Translations under genes and position numbers: made by a program
The notes under the pieces: model-generated
What the model saw: the letters and a program-made list of their open reading frames with translations, nothing else
Databases searched by the model: none
Told to the model about the DNA's origin: nothing
Shown here: piece by piece, positions 50,912 to 59,123 of the stretch
Layout: each line of letters opens with the position of its first letter
How positions within the stretch are numbered: the first letter of the stretch is position 1
From: Streptomyces agglomeratus
Lineage (GTDB): Bacteria > Actinomycetota > Actinomycetes > Streptomycetales > Streptomycetaceae
Reading direction: 5' to 3'
NCBI RefSeq assembly: GCF_001746415.1
Contig: NZ_MEHJ01000001.1
Location: 7,508,501-7,572,500, forward strand
Length of the DNA stretch: 64,000 nucleotides

Positions 50912-51553
50912 TCATGCCGGAGGGCCGCCCCTGCTCAGCTCCACCGTCGTGGTGACGCGTACGAGAGACGGTCGCCGGGGGGCCGAGCCGAAACCGAAGC
51001 GTACGGGGGGATCGATGGGGGCGAGCGTGCCGAGGCTGACGCCTTCGAAGGCGGCCACGGCGGTGGTCACCGGCCGGAGATCGTGTGCCCCGTACCATTC
51101 CCGCCGCCCGTGGCCGGCGCTGCCCCGTGTGCGTACGCCGGGAAGCAGCCTGGCGGGCAGGTCGACAAGCGCCGCCCAGGACGGCCGCGCGGCGAGGGTG
51201 CGGGGTACGGCGCGCAGCAACAGACCGACCGGGCCGCGGCTGCCGACGGTGAAGCGCAGGTGCAGCGAACCGGCTTCGACGGTCCAGGCCCTGCCCTCCA
51301 CGTTCACCGCCACCGGAACGACCTGGACGGCGTCGAAGCCGTAGGTGTCGGCGACGAACGTCGCGAGCCGCTGGTCCGGTGCGAGCAGCAGGCGTTCGCC
51401 GTCCGGGCGTTCGATCATCACGTCGCTGAAGGGCCCGAACGGCGAGCGCGTCCAGTGCCCGAGCACCACGCGCGTACCGGAGGACGTACCAAGCCCCGCG
51501 ATCCACCCCTCGAACCGCAGACGAGCCCTCTTCGGGTGACCGTTCACAGCCAC
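50912..51553 (-). CDS. Conserved-looking hypothetical protein
   Basis: 213 aa, not recognised. It has strong Streptomyces codon bias, a good ribosome site (GGGAGGGA before GTG 51553) and a beta-rich sequence: RLRFEGWIAGLGTSSGTRVV, GHWTRSPFGPFSDVMIERPD, GERLLLAPD, FVADTYGFDAVQVVPV. No signal peptide or membrane helix, so cytoplasmic. It is divergent from the pectate lyase gene and may share that regulatory region. Converges on the oxygenase gene. Confidence 0.7.
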   Translation of the reverse strand: MAVNGHPKRARLRFEGWIAGLGTSSGTRVVLGHWTRSPFGPFSDVMIERPDGERLLLAPDQRLATFVADTYGFDAVQVVPVAVNVEGRAWTVEAGSLHLRFTVGSRGPVGLLLRAVPRTLAARPSWAALVDLPARLLPGVRTRGSAGHGRREWYGAHDLRPVTTAVAAFEGVSLGTLAPIDPPVRFGFGSAPRRPSLVRVTTTVELSRGGPPA

Positions 51554-51625
51554 GGAGTTCCCTCCCGCGCCCGTCGCCAATCCGCACGGCTTCCGGCTGC
51601 CGTCGGAGCTCCCCCCCGCGGAAGT

Positions 51626-51655
51626 TCAAGTATACGAATAATGATCAAGTACACG
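51626..51655. promoter_or_regulatory. Direct repeats upstream of the pectate lyase promoter
   Basis: TCAAGTATACG (51626-51636) and TCAAGTACACG (51645-51655), 19 bp apart, ending 4 bp before the -35. Candidate activator sites in an AT-rich island. Confidence 0.5.
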
Positions 51656-51659
51656 TCTA

Positions 51660-51688
51660 TTGACGCGCCTGGGGTGAGCGCCTAGCTT
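51660..51688 (+). promoter_or_regulatory. Pectate lyase promoter
   Basis: TTGACG (51660-51665), 17 bp, TAGCTT (51683-51688): the best vegetative-type promoter in the window. Confidence 0.68.
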
Positions 51689-51691
51689 CCG

Positions 51692-51705
51692 AGAAAGCGC
51701 TTTCT
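51692..51705. promoter_or_regulatory. LacI-type operator
   Basis: Perfect palindrome AGAAAGCGCTTTCT, with the central CG and GAAA/TTTC arms of many LacI/GalR-family sites. It begins 3 bp after the -10, covering the expected transcription start, so a sugar-responsive repressor would silence the lyase gene. Confidence 0.7.
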
Positions 51706-51847
51706 ACCTTCGCGTGCGCTGCCGGACTGTCCGGCTCCGTTCATTTTGCTGAACCGATCGCGTGCCGCTCTTCGCCGGTGCCGGGCCCGGTCACTGCGCG
51801 TTCACCCCAATCCCTGGTCAGACGAGCCAATGAACTGGAGACGAACC

Positions 51848-53422
51848 ATGGAGTTAAGACCCGTCATCGCGTGCGCCGGCCTGCTGGCCGGCGCACTGGT
51901 CGCGCTGTCCGGCAATACGGCCCAGGCCGCGTCCACCCGTTACGAGGCGGAAGCCGCCCCGGCGGTCTGCACCGGCGCCGTCGAATCCGACTGGGCCGGC
52001 TACTCCGGCAGCGGATTCTGCAACGGTGCCAACGCGGTCGGCGCCTACGCACAGTTCACGGTGGACGCCCCGGCCGCGGGCACCGCGACGCTGAAGGTCC
52101 GCTTCACCAACGGAACCAGCGCGGCGCGACCCGCGAACGTCTCGGTGAACGGTTCGGCGGCCACGTCGGCGTCGTTCGAGACCACCGGTACGTGGGGGAC
52201 CTGGGTGACCAAGACGCTCACGGTGCCGGTGAGGTCGGGCAGCAACACCATCAGGCTCAGCCCGACCGCCTCCGCCGGCCTGCCCAACGTCGACCACCTC
52301 GATGCCGAGGTGGGCGGTACTGCACCGCCACCCTCGGGCTCCGCGCTGTACGTGGCGCCGAACGGCAGCGAAGGTGCGGCCGGCACGGTGTCGGCCCCGA
52401 CGACACTCGCCTCGGCGATCAACCGCGTCACTCCCGGCGGGACGATCCACATGCGCGGCGGGGACTACCGCTTCTCGCAGACGGTCACCATCCCGGCGGG
52501 CAACAACGGCACTTCGGGCGACCGCACGGAACTGTCCGCCTATCCGGGCGAGACGCCCGTACTGAACTTCGCGGCCCAGAGCGAGGACCCGGCGAACCGC
52601 GGGCTCGCCGTGAACGGGTCGTTCTGGCACGTCAAGGGCCTCGTCGTCGAGCACGCCGGAGACAACGGGATATTCGTCGGCGGCAGCAACAACGTCTTCG
52701 AGCGCACAGTGACGCGCTTCAACCGCGATACCGGGCTTCAGCTCTCGCGCATGCTCTCCAGCACCCCCCGCGACCAGTGGCCGTCCAACAACCTTGTGCT
52801 GAGCGCGGAGTCGCACGACAACGCCGACTCCGACGGTGAGGACGCCGACGGCTTCGCCGCGAAGCTCACCGTCGGCTCCGGGAACGTGTTCCGCTACGCC
52901 GTGGCGCACAACAACATCGACGACGGCTGGGACCTCTACACCAAGACGGACACGGGACCCATCGGCCCGGTGACCATCGAGGACTCCCTCGCCTACGAGA
53001 ACGGCACCCTGAGCGACGGCTCCCAGGCCGGGAACGGTGACCGTAACGGCTACAAACTCGGCGGCGAGGACATCGGGGTCGACCACGTCATCCGGCGCAG
53101 CATCGCCTACGACAACGGCAAGCACGGGTTCACCTACAACAGGAACCCCGGCACGATGTCGGTGTCGGACAACCTGAGCATCGACAATGCCGAGCGCAAC
53201 TTCTCGTTCGACGCCGGCACATCGGTGTTCCGCAACAACGTCTCGTGCCGCAGCGCAAGCGGGACCAACGACAAGACCGTCGGCAACGCCGACAGCTCGA
53301 ACCAGTTCTGGTCCGGCTCGAACGGGTCCCGGTGCTCCTCGTACAGCGGTGCCCTGCGGTGGTCCTTCGCCGCGGACGGCCGCCTGGCCGTGACCTTCGG
53401 CGGCGCCACGACCACGCCGTGA
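51848..53422 (+). CDS. Secreted PL9-like pectate lyase with carbohydrate-binding domain
   Basis: 524 aa. Signal peptide ending near AQAAS, then a CBM35-like domain (RYEAEAAPAVCTGAV to VDHLDAEVGG), a short Pro/Ser linker, and a right-handed parallel beta-helix (LYVAPNGSEGAAGTVSAPTT, GGTIHMRGGDYRFSQT, WHVKGLVVEHAGDNGIFVGG, SHDNADSDGEDADGFAAK). The DNADSDGEDADGFA stretch is typical of PL9 lyases that bind Ca near the active Lys. It cleaves pectate by beta-elimination outside the cell. ATG 51848 has GGAGA at good spacing; ATG 51830 is the alternative. Regulation by the LacI-type site is likely. Confidence 0.85.
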   Translation: MELRPVIACAGLLAGALVALSGNTAQAASTRYEAEAAPAVCTGAVESDWAGYSGSGFCNGANAVGAYAQFTVDAPAAGTATLKVRFTNGTSAARPANVSVNGSAATSASFETTGTWGTWVTKTLTVPVRSGSNTIRLSPTASAGLPNVDHLDAEVGGTAPPPSGSALYVAPNGSEGAAGTVSAPTTLASAINRVTPGGTIHMRGGDYRFSQTVTIPAGNNGTSGDRTELSAYPGETPVLNFAAQSEDPANRGLAVNGSFWHVKGLVVEHAGDNGIFVGGSNNVFERTVTRFNRDTGLQLSRMLSSTPRDQWPSNNLVLSAESHDNADSDGEDADGFAAKLTVGSGNVFRYAVAHNNIDDGWDLYTKTDTGPIGPVTIEDSLAYENGTLSDGSQAGNGDRNGYKLGGEDIGVDHVIRRSIAYDNGKHGFTYNRNPGTMSVSDNLSIDNAERNFSFDAGTSVFRNNVSCRSASGTNDKTVGNADSSNQFWSGSNGSRCSSYSGALRWSFAADGRLAVTFGGATTTP

Positions 53423-53447
53423 CCTTCGGCGGCAGCACGACCACGCC
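53390..53447. repeat. 29-bp tandem duplication at the pectate lyase end
   Basis: Two copies (53390-53418, 53419-53447) beginning GTGACCTTCGGCGGC. As 29 is not a multiple of 3, the second copy is out of frame and creates the present TGA; without it the gene would end at the TAA after copy two with the same peptide. Confidence 0.85.
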
Positions 53448-53546
53448 GTAACTCCGGACCCGCCGCCCGGCCCGGCCATGCCGCCCAGCCGTCTCCAGCT
53501 CCTCACCGACGGCTTCCAGGCGGCAACGTGTACGGCGAACGGCCCT

Positions 53547-53579
53547 GCCGGCCCGTCCGGTTACTCCGGACGGGCCGGC
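53547..53579. terminator. Bidirectional terminator
   Basis: GCCGGCCCGTCCGG (53547-53560) pairs perfectly with 53566-53579, loop TTACT. Between the convergent pectate lyase and radical SAM genes. Confidence 0.85.
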
Positions 53580-53609
53580 CAGGTGCCGGGCGGCGGCCGT
53601 CCGCTTCCG

Positions 53610-54794
53610 CTAGAAGGCGTAGCGGATCCGCAGCCAGGGCGCGTGCGTCGCGACGAGGCGGCGCAGGGTCTCCACCGCGGCGGCCTTCTCCCCGTTGCGG
53701 TATCGGACGTTCCAGCTTCCGTTCTCGGAGCGCTTGGGCTGCTGGAGGTCCGGGCGCCACAGCAGGTCCTCGGCCTGGGGGTGCCAGGCGAGGTTGACGT
53801 CGTGCAGATCCCGGTTGTGGGTCAGCATGATGACCTCGGCGGCCGCCTGCTCCTTGACCGCTGACGGCAGAACGTCGTCCATACGGCGCAGCAGCTCGGC
53901 CCACGCGTCCTCCCAGCCCGGCCGAATGACGACGGGGGAGAGGTTGAAGTGCACCTCGTACCCCGCCTCCAAGAAGTCGGCCGCCGCGTCGATGCGCCGG
54001 TCGACGGGGCTGGTCCGGATGTCGAGCAGCCGTGAGTCGTCCGCGGGCATCACGGAGAAGCGGACGCGAGTACGGCCCTGGGGGTCCAGGTGCAGCAGGT
54101 CCGGGTTGACGAACTTGGTGGCGAACGACGCCTTGGCGGTCGGCCACTTCCGGAAGGCGCGGACCAGATCGGCGGTGTTGTCGCTGATCAGCGCGTCGAC
54201 CGAACAGTCGCCGTTCTCCCCGATGTCGTAGACCCAGGCGTGCGGGTCGCACTGGTTGGCTTCCGGCTTGGGGCCCAGCTGAGCGACGTGGCGGCCGATG
54301 TGGGCGATGATCCGGTCGATGTTGGTGAATACGGTGATGGGGTTGGCGTACCCCTTGCGGCGCGGCACGTAGCAGTAGGCACAGGCCATGGCGCAGCCGT
54401 TGGACGCGCCGGGAGCGATCCAGTCGGCAGACCGCCCGTTGGGCCGTGTCGTGAGGGTCTTGCGCTCTCCGAGGACCAGCGTCTCGCTCTTCACCCGCAC
54501 CCAGCGCTCGACGTTGCCCTCGTTGCCGTGCAACTGGGGGATACGCCAGTGCGAGTCCGTCTCCACCAGGCGGGCGCCCGGGAAGAGGGCGAGGATCTGC
54601 CGGCCCCGCAGTGAGGCCGCGGCTCCCGGCTCCGCGTGGATCTCCCGTACGGCGAGAAGCCTCCGGGCCTCGGCCGACTCGCGGAAGAGCGGACCGGGAC
54701 CGGGGCGGGGATCGGTACCCGCACCCGTGCTCGCCGCCAGGTCGTCGAGGCTGAACAACGCGTCGTCGTCGGCGCTGCTGCGGGCATCTCGCAT
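53610..54794 (-). CDS. Spore photoproduct lyase-like radical SAM protein
   Basis: 394 aa. The 4Fe-4S motif is NGCAMACAYCYVPRRKGYAN (CxxxCxxC), preceded by ADWIAPGAS and followed by the SPL-family blocks HAWVYDIGENGDCSVDAL, ASFATKFVN and RVRFSVMPADDSRLLDIRTS. Spore photoproduct lyase repairs the thymine dimer formed in UV-treated spores; actinobacterial relatives like this one are of unproven activity. The first 45 residues are an extra Gly/Pro-rich tail. Start at ATG 54794 with GGAG. It is downstream of SDR and Dps genes and close to carotenoid genes, consistent with light or UV protection. The 258-bp gap to 55053 contains GACGG-rich simple sequence. Confidence 0.83.
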   Translation of the reverse strand: MRDARSSADDDALFSLDDLAASTGAGTDPRPGPGPLFRESAEARRLLAVREIHAEPGAAASLRGRQILALFPGARLVETDSHWRIPQLHGNEGNVERWVRVKSETLVLGERKTLTTRPNGRSADWIAPGASNGCAMACAYCYVPRRKGYANPITVFTNIDRIIAHIGRHVAQLGPKPEANQCDPHAWVYDIGENGDCSVDALISDNTADLVRAFRKWPTAKASFATKFVNPDLLHLDPQGRTRVRFSVMPADDSRLLDIRTSPVDRRIDAAADFLEAGYEVHFNLSPVVIRPGWEDAWAELLRRMDDVLPSAVKEQAAAEVIMLTHNRDLHDVNLAWHPQAEDLLWRPDLQQPKRSENGSWNVRYRNGEKAAAVETLRRLVATHAPWLRIRYAF

Positions 54795-55052
54795 GATCAC
54801 TCCGGGTAGCGTCCTCCGCGCCGTCCGGGCGCCGGCCTCACGCCGCTCCGCGGACCGCGCTCGCCGCTCGGACCGGGCCGGAAGGGGCCGGACGTAGGCG
54901 GCGGTGGAAGCGGCGCGGCTCTTCCACTGTACCGAGGCCGCCGTCCCGGTGCCCGGACCCGGACGGCGGCCCGGACGACGGACGGCGGCCCGGCTGCTGA
55001 CCGGACGACGGACGAGGATCCGGACGGCGGCACTGCTCAAGCGCTCCGGCGG

Positions 55053-55928
55053 CTAGGTCTCGGCGCCACGGCCGTACAGGTCGGCGCGGCCCCCGGCCCC
55101 GAGCACGCCCGTCGCCTCCAGGTCGCCCCGCGCAGCCAGCCGGGGCATCTCCCTGCGCGCAATCCACGTCACCACCGGCGGCAGGGCGGCGCGCACCACC
55201 TGGACGCAGCGCAGCCACGACGGTACGTACACCGCCGCGCCGCGTCGCTCGATCGCCCGCGTCAGTCGGGCGGCAACGATCTCGACGGCGAACACCTTGC
55301 GCGCGGGCCTGGGCATGTGAGCACGCAGTTCGCGCAGGACCGCGTACTCGTCCGCGTCGTGCGTCATGTCTGTGTCGGTCCAGTTCAGGTAGGCGATGCC
55401 GACGCCGACCCCCGCGTGCGCGTACTCCGCCCGCAGCGAGTGGGCGAAGGCCTCCACACCCGCCTTGGAGGCGCAGTACGCACTCATGAGCGGTGAGGTG
55501 CCCATCGACGCGAGCGAGGCGATCTGGAGGTAGTAGCCGTGGGTGGTCAACAGGTGGGGGAGAAAGGCCCGGGCCGTGATGGAGCTGCCGATGAGGTTCA
55601 CCTCGACCACCCGGCGCCAGGTCGCCGGGTCGGACTGTCCGAAGGGGCCGCCCTCGGCGATACCGGCGTTGGCGACGACGACGGAAGCGGCGCCGAAGCG
55701 GTCCGCGACCTGCTCCGCCACGCGGGCCATCGCACGGTCGTCCGTTACGTCGACTTCCCAGCAGTGCGCCTCCGTCGGCAGCGACTCCGCGATCCGCGCG
55801 AGCCCGGCCTCCTCCCGGCCCAGCAGGGCGACACGCATGCCCCGGTCGGCCAGTGCGCGCGCCAGACCGGCGCCGACTCCACGGGCGGCGCCGGTGACCA
55901 CCGCCGTGCGGCCCCTGAGGGGCGTCAC
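55053..55928 (-). CDS. SDR family oxidoreductase coupled to Dps
   Basis: 291 aa. TAVVTGAARGVGAGLARALA for NAD(P), VVANAGIAEGG, a Ser in QIASLASMG and the YCASK Tyr/Lys. The C-terminal 60 residues (VPSWLRCVQVVRAALPPVVT) are amphipathic and may touch the membrane. Substrate unknown. The GTG 55928 start overlaps the Dps stop (GTGA), so it is made together with Dps. Confidence 0.88.
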   Translation of the reverse strand: MTPLRGRTAVVTGAARGVGAGLARALADRGMRVALLGREEAGLARIAESLPTEAHCWEVDVTDDRAMARVAEQVADRFGAASVVVANAGIAEGGPFGQSDPATWRRVVEVNLIGSSITARAFLPHLLTTHGYYLQIASLASMGTSPLMSAYCASKAGVEAFAHSLRAEYAHAGVGVGIAYLNWTDTDMTHDADEYAVLRELRAHMPRPARKVFAVEIVAARLTRAIERRGAAVYVPSWLRCVQVVRAALPPVVTWIARREMPRLAARGDLEATGVLGAGGRADLYGRGAET

Positions 55929-56503
55929 GGCTGGTTGCGCGCTTGCTCGGCGGCCTGCGAGGCGGCGCCGGTCTCCGTCGAGGCCCCGGCGGTGGACAGG
56001 CGTCCGCCGCTGTTCTCCAGGTGGGCACGGACGAACCACTGGAAGAGTTCCAGGCCGCGCAGCTGTTCGATGAGCATGTCCTGGGTCACCGGGTCCGACT
56101 GCTCGGTGGCCTGCATGGCCGCGCGGTGCTCCTCGATGACCGACGTGTAGACGAGGTCGAGGGCGCCCAGGTGCCCGAGGGCTTCGGCCCGGCCGAGGGA
56201 GTAGTCGTTCCAGTGGCGCTCCGCGACCAGCGCTCCGGGCGTCCCCTTGGGCTCGCCGCCGAGAGTGGAGATCCGCTCGGCCAGGTCGTCGGTCATCGAC
56301 CGGACCTGCTCTACCTGGGGATCCAGCATCTCGTGCACCGCGATGAAGTGAGGACCGACGACGTTCCAGTGGATGTGTTTGAGGGTGAGGGCCACGTCGT
56401 TGAGGGCGTGCAGCCGCATCTGCAACAGCTTGATGATCTCGGCGCTGTTCTGGGCCTTCATGCCGGGGACTGTGTAGTTCGGGCCGGATGCCTCTGAGGT
56501 CAC
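55925..56503 (-). CDS. Dps/ferritin-like DNA-protecting protein
   Basis: 192 aa. The Dps ferroxidase motif is KHIHWNVVGPHFIAVHEMLD with the usual HxxxWxxxG-F pattern, then VEQVRSMTDDLAERISTLGG. The fold occupies residues 15-165 and is followed by a 25-residue Ala/Ser/Gln tail, as in streptomycete DpsA-type proteins where tails affect assembly. It oxidises iron with peroxide and protects DNA. GTG 56503 has AAGGAGCG four bases upstream; a shorter start at the ATG of MKAQNSAEI (56461) is possible. Confidence 0.88.
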   Translation of the reverse strand: MTSEASGPNYTVPGMKAQNSAEIIKLLQMRLHALNDVALTLKHIHWNVVGPHFIAVHEMLDPQVEQVRSMTDDLAERISTLGGEPKGTPGALVAERHWNDYSLGRAEALGHLGALDLVYTSVIEEHRAAMQATEQSDPVTQDMLIEQLRGLELFQWFVRAHLENSGGRLSTAGASTETGAASQAAEQARNQP

Positions 56504-56766
56504 GATCGCTCCTTGTCCACGCGGGGGTGCGTTCAGGCGACCATCCGGGTCGCCTTCCCGCATGCCGGGACCGCCTTCCGTGCAGCCCGGCTCCGGCACT
56601 CCACCCGTTCGGAGGTGCGCCGTGACGGTGCCACGGGCCGACGGGGCTGCGCTGCCGCGCCGCCGCGCGTACCGGCGGTGGCTGTCCGGCCTGCGGGTAA
56701 CCGCCGCCGGGGCGAGCATGAAGGTGTGTCCGGCGCTGTCCGGCGTCCGGCGCACACGAGAGTGCC

Positions 56767-56794
56767 GAGAGACGACCCGCGAGAGACGACCCGC
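56767..56794. repeat. 14-bp tandem duplication before the DUF2945 gene
   Basis: GAGAGACGACCCGC twice in a row (56767-56780, 56781-56794), 17 bp upstream of the start. Confidence 0.85.
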
Positions 56795-56810
56795 GAAGGC
56801 GAGGGGCCGT

Positions 56811-57038
56811 ATGGCGAAGAAGGACAGGCTGGACAAGGGGGACAAGGTCGCCTGGAAGAGCCACGGGAAGACCGTCACCGGCAAGGTGAAGCGGAAGATC
56901 TCCGAGCGGACCAGCGCCGCGGGCCGCACGGTCGACGCCTCGGATCAGGACCCGCAGTACGAGGTGGAAAGCGACAAGTCGGGGCGCTCGGCCGTTCACA
57001 AGCCGTCCGCCCTGCGCAGGAAGGGCGGCAAGTCGTGA
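56811..57038 (+). CDS. DUF2945 / HVA1-type TUDOR domain protein
   Basis: 75 aa, very basic. KGDKVAWKSHGKTVTGKVKR and DPQYEVESDKSGRSAVHKPS, then ALRRKGGK, are the whole-length pattern of the small hypervirulence-associated TUDOR-like family. Probably a nucleic-acid-binding or stress protein. Start at ATG 56811 with GAGG. Its stop overlaps the DUF3140 start (GTGA), so the two form a tight pair, divergent from Dps. Confidence 0.84.
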   Translation: MAKKDRLDKGDKVAWKSHGKTVTGKVKRKISERTSAAGRTVDASDQDPQYEVESDKSGRSAVHKPSALRRKGGKS

Positions 57039-57379
57039 CAGCGTCCCACGCGGCGGGCGAACGCGACGAGATCGTCGAGCAGTTCAAGGAAGCCGTCAAC
57101 CTGCCGCCGGCCGAACTTGACAAGTGGCTCAGGAGCGATGAGTCCCAGAGCGTGGGGCAGCGGGAGAACGACGGCGAGAGCGTCGGCCACGCCTCCGGCC
57201 GGCGCATCGTCGAACTGCTGCGCACCAAGAAGGCCGACCTCACCGACGACGACCTTGCCCACATGCGCAAAGTCGTCGGATACGTCCACCGGCACCTCAA
57301 GCAGCGCCCGAGCGGCGACGTCACCGACACGCGCTGGCGCTACTCCCTCATGAACTGGGGCCACGACCCCGAGCGCTGA
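57035..57379 (+). CDS. DUF3140 family protein
   Basis: 114 aa. VEQFKEAVNLPPAELDKWLR, SVGHASGRRIVELLRTKKAD and MRKVVGYVHRHLKQRP, ending RWRYSLMNWGHDP, match the DUF3140 pattern, a DNA-binding-like small protein common in soil bacteria and often beside DUF2945. Function unknown. GTG 57035 overlaps the preceding stop and has AGGAAGGG upstream. The following 170 bp (57380-57549) lead into the carotenoid cluster. Confidence 0.84.
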   Translation: MTASHAAGERDEIVEQFKEAVNLPPAELDKWLRSDESQSVGQRENDGESVGHASGRRIVELLRTKKADLTDDDLAHMRKVVGYVHRHLKQRPSGDVTDTRWRYSLMNWGHDPER

Positions 57380-57549
57380 GCGGTTCGATCCGTGGGCCAC
57401 GGACGTCTGCCGGTACGGCGACGGGTCTCCCGCCGAGCCTTCCCCGAGGCCCGCGGAATTTCTCCCACCCGGCTGCATCCGCTACCGCCACCGTCCGGGA
57501 AGTAGCGGTAGCCGACAGCACAGCGAGCGTCGGTGAGGGAGCGAAGATC

Positions 57550-57852
57550 ATGGTTGGTGCGCCGGCGCCGATGCTGGTGATCCGTCCGGCCGTCTCGTGC
57601 GTCGAGGCCGGGGTAGCGGTCGTCGCGGTGACCGGGCCGGTCGTGGCCCGGTCACCGCGTGGCACGGCACGGCTCGGGCAAGCGGCGACGGGCTCCGCCA
57701 CGCGGGCGGTGCGGGGAAACCCGCCCCTGATGCCGGGAGCGGGCAGACTCGGCGCAGCGGCGCACGCGGGATTCGCGGGATTCGCGTGCGACGCGCCATT
57801 GGTCGTCCCAAGGGGCGAAGAAACCCGCGTCCTGCACGAGGAGGGCGTTTGA
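57550..57852 (+). CDS. Uncharacterised 100-aa ORF coupled to crtY
   Basis: ATG 57550 has a fair GAGGGAGCG site. The protein starts hydrophobic (VEAGVAVVAVTGPVVARS) and is Ala/Gly-rich. It is not recognised. Its TGA overlaps the TTG of crtY (TTGA), and crtY's GAGGAGGG ribosome site lies within its last codons. It may be a leader that couples translation, or only an open frame in GC-rich leader DNA. Confidence 0.35.
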   Translation: MVGAPAPMLVIRPAVSCVEAGVAVVAVTGPVVARSPRGTARLGQAATGSATRAVRGNPPLMPGAGRLGAAAHAGFAGFACDAPLVVPRGEETRVLHEEGV

Positions 57853-59123
57853 GTCAGCAGCGGACCGATGCCGATGCCGATGCCGATGTCGACGCCAAGG
57901 CCGACGCCAAGGCCGTCACCGAAGCCGACGTAGTCATCGTGGGCGGCGGGGCGGCAGGTCTCTCGCTTGCTCACGCGCTGACCGCTCCGGGCGCCGCCAG
58001 GCCCCTGTCCGTGACGCTGGTGGAGACCCCGCGGCCTTCTCTGCGGCCCGGGGAGCGCACCTGGTGCTTCTGGGAAGAGGGCGGAGGCGCTTTCGACGAT
58101 GCCGTGGCCATGTCCTGGAGGCGGCTGCGCGTACGCGGACGCGACGGCGTCCTCGCCGAGCGTGAACTCCGGACGCTGCGCTACAAGATGCTCCGCTCGG
58201 GCGCGTTCGAAGCCCTGGTGAGGACACGTCTGGCGACACTGCCCGAGGTACGCCTGGTGGAGGCCACGGCCGAGACGGTACGCAACGTGCGCGGTGGCGC
58301 CGAAGCCCTGTGCACCACCCGCACCGGCGGCCGCCTCACGCTGCGTGGCCGGCACCTGTTCGACTCGCGTCCCGCCCGCACACTGCCGCCGGCCCGCAGC
58401 ACGCTGCTGCAACACTTCCGGGGCTGGTTCGTCCGTACCGAGGCCCCCGCCTTCGACGAGGACGTCGTGGAGCTGATGGACTTCCGGGTTCCGCAACCGC
58501 CCCACGGCCTCGCCTTCGGATACGTCCTCCCCCTGGGGCCGAGGGAGGCGCTGGTCGAGTACACGCAGTTCTCCCGGACTCCACTGAGCCGCCAGGAGTA
58601 CGAGACGGCGCTGCGGCACTACACCCGCGACGTCCTCGGCCTGGGACGGTTCGACGTGTGTGCCACCGAAGCGGGTGTCATCCCCATGACCGACGCGCGC
58701 TTCCCACGCCGGATCGGCGCCGCCGTTCACCGCATCGGTGCGGTCGGCGGCGCCACCAGGCCGGCGACCGGGTACACCTTCTCCGCCGTGCAGCGCCAGA
58801 GCAGGGCCGTTGCCGCGACCCTGCGCGCGGGCAGGCCGGTGAGGCTTCCACCGCCGCACGGGAGGCGGGCGCTGGCCATGGACTCCGTCATGCTGCGCGC
58901 CCTGGACACCGGTCGCATCAACGGACCCGACTTCTTCGCCCGGCTGTTCGAGCGCGTGCCGGCCGACCGGGTACTGCGGTTCCTCGACGGTGGCAGCCAC
59001 GTGTGGGAGGACATCTCCATCGGATTCTCCACACCGGTCCGCCCCATGCTCCGTACAGTGGCGGAACTCCCCTTCCTGCCGCGCAGACCGTTCCCCCCGA
59101 CCCGTGGACAGGGCACCGCATGA
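57849..59123 (+). CDS. crtY: Lycopene beta-cyclase
   Basis: 424 aa. After a simple Asp/Ala/Lys leader (DADADADVDAKADAKA, from GATGCC repeats) comes the FAD/NAD motif ADVVIVGGGAAGLSLAHALT. Further CrtY signatures: RPGERTWCFWEE, LRYKMLRSGAFEALV, FDSRP, YVLPLGPREALVEYTQFS and IGAVGGATRPATGYTFSAVQ. It closes both ends of lycopene to beta-carotene. TTG 57849 is chosen for GAGGAGGG and the overlap with the ORF before. Its TGA overlaps crtT (ATGA). First gene of the crtYTU arm of an isorenieratene-type cluster. Confidence 0.9.
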   Translation: MSQQRTDADADADVDAKADAKAVTEADVVIVGGGAAGLSLAHALTAPGAARPLSVTLVETPRPSLRPGERTWCFWEEGGGAFDDAVAMSWRRLRVRGRDGVLAERELRTLRYKMLRSGAFEALVRTRLATLPEVRLVEATAETVRNVRGGAEALCTTRTGGRLTLRGRHLFDSRPARTLPPARSTLLQHFRGWFVRTEAPAFDEDVVELMDFRVPQPPHGLAFGYVLPLGPREALVEYTQFSRTPLSRQEYETALRHYTRDVLGLGRFDVCATEAGVIPMTDARFPRRIGAAVHRIGAVGGATRPATGYTFSAVQRQSRAVAATLRAGRPVRLPPPHGRRALAMDSVMLRALDTGRINGPDFFARLFERVPADRVLRFLDGGSHVWEDISIGFSTPVRPMLRTVAELPFLPRRPFPPTRGQGTA

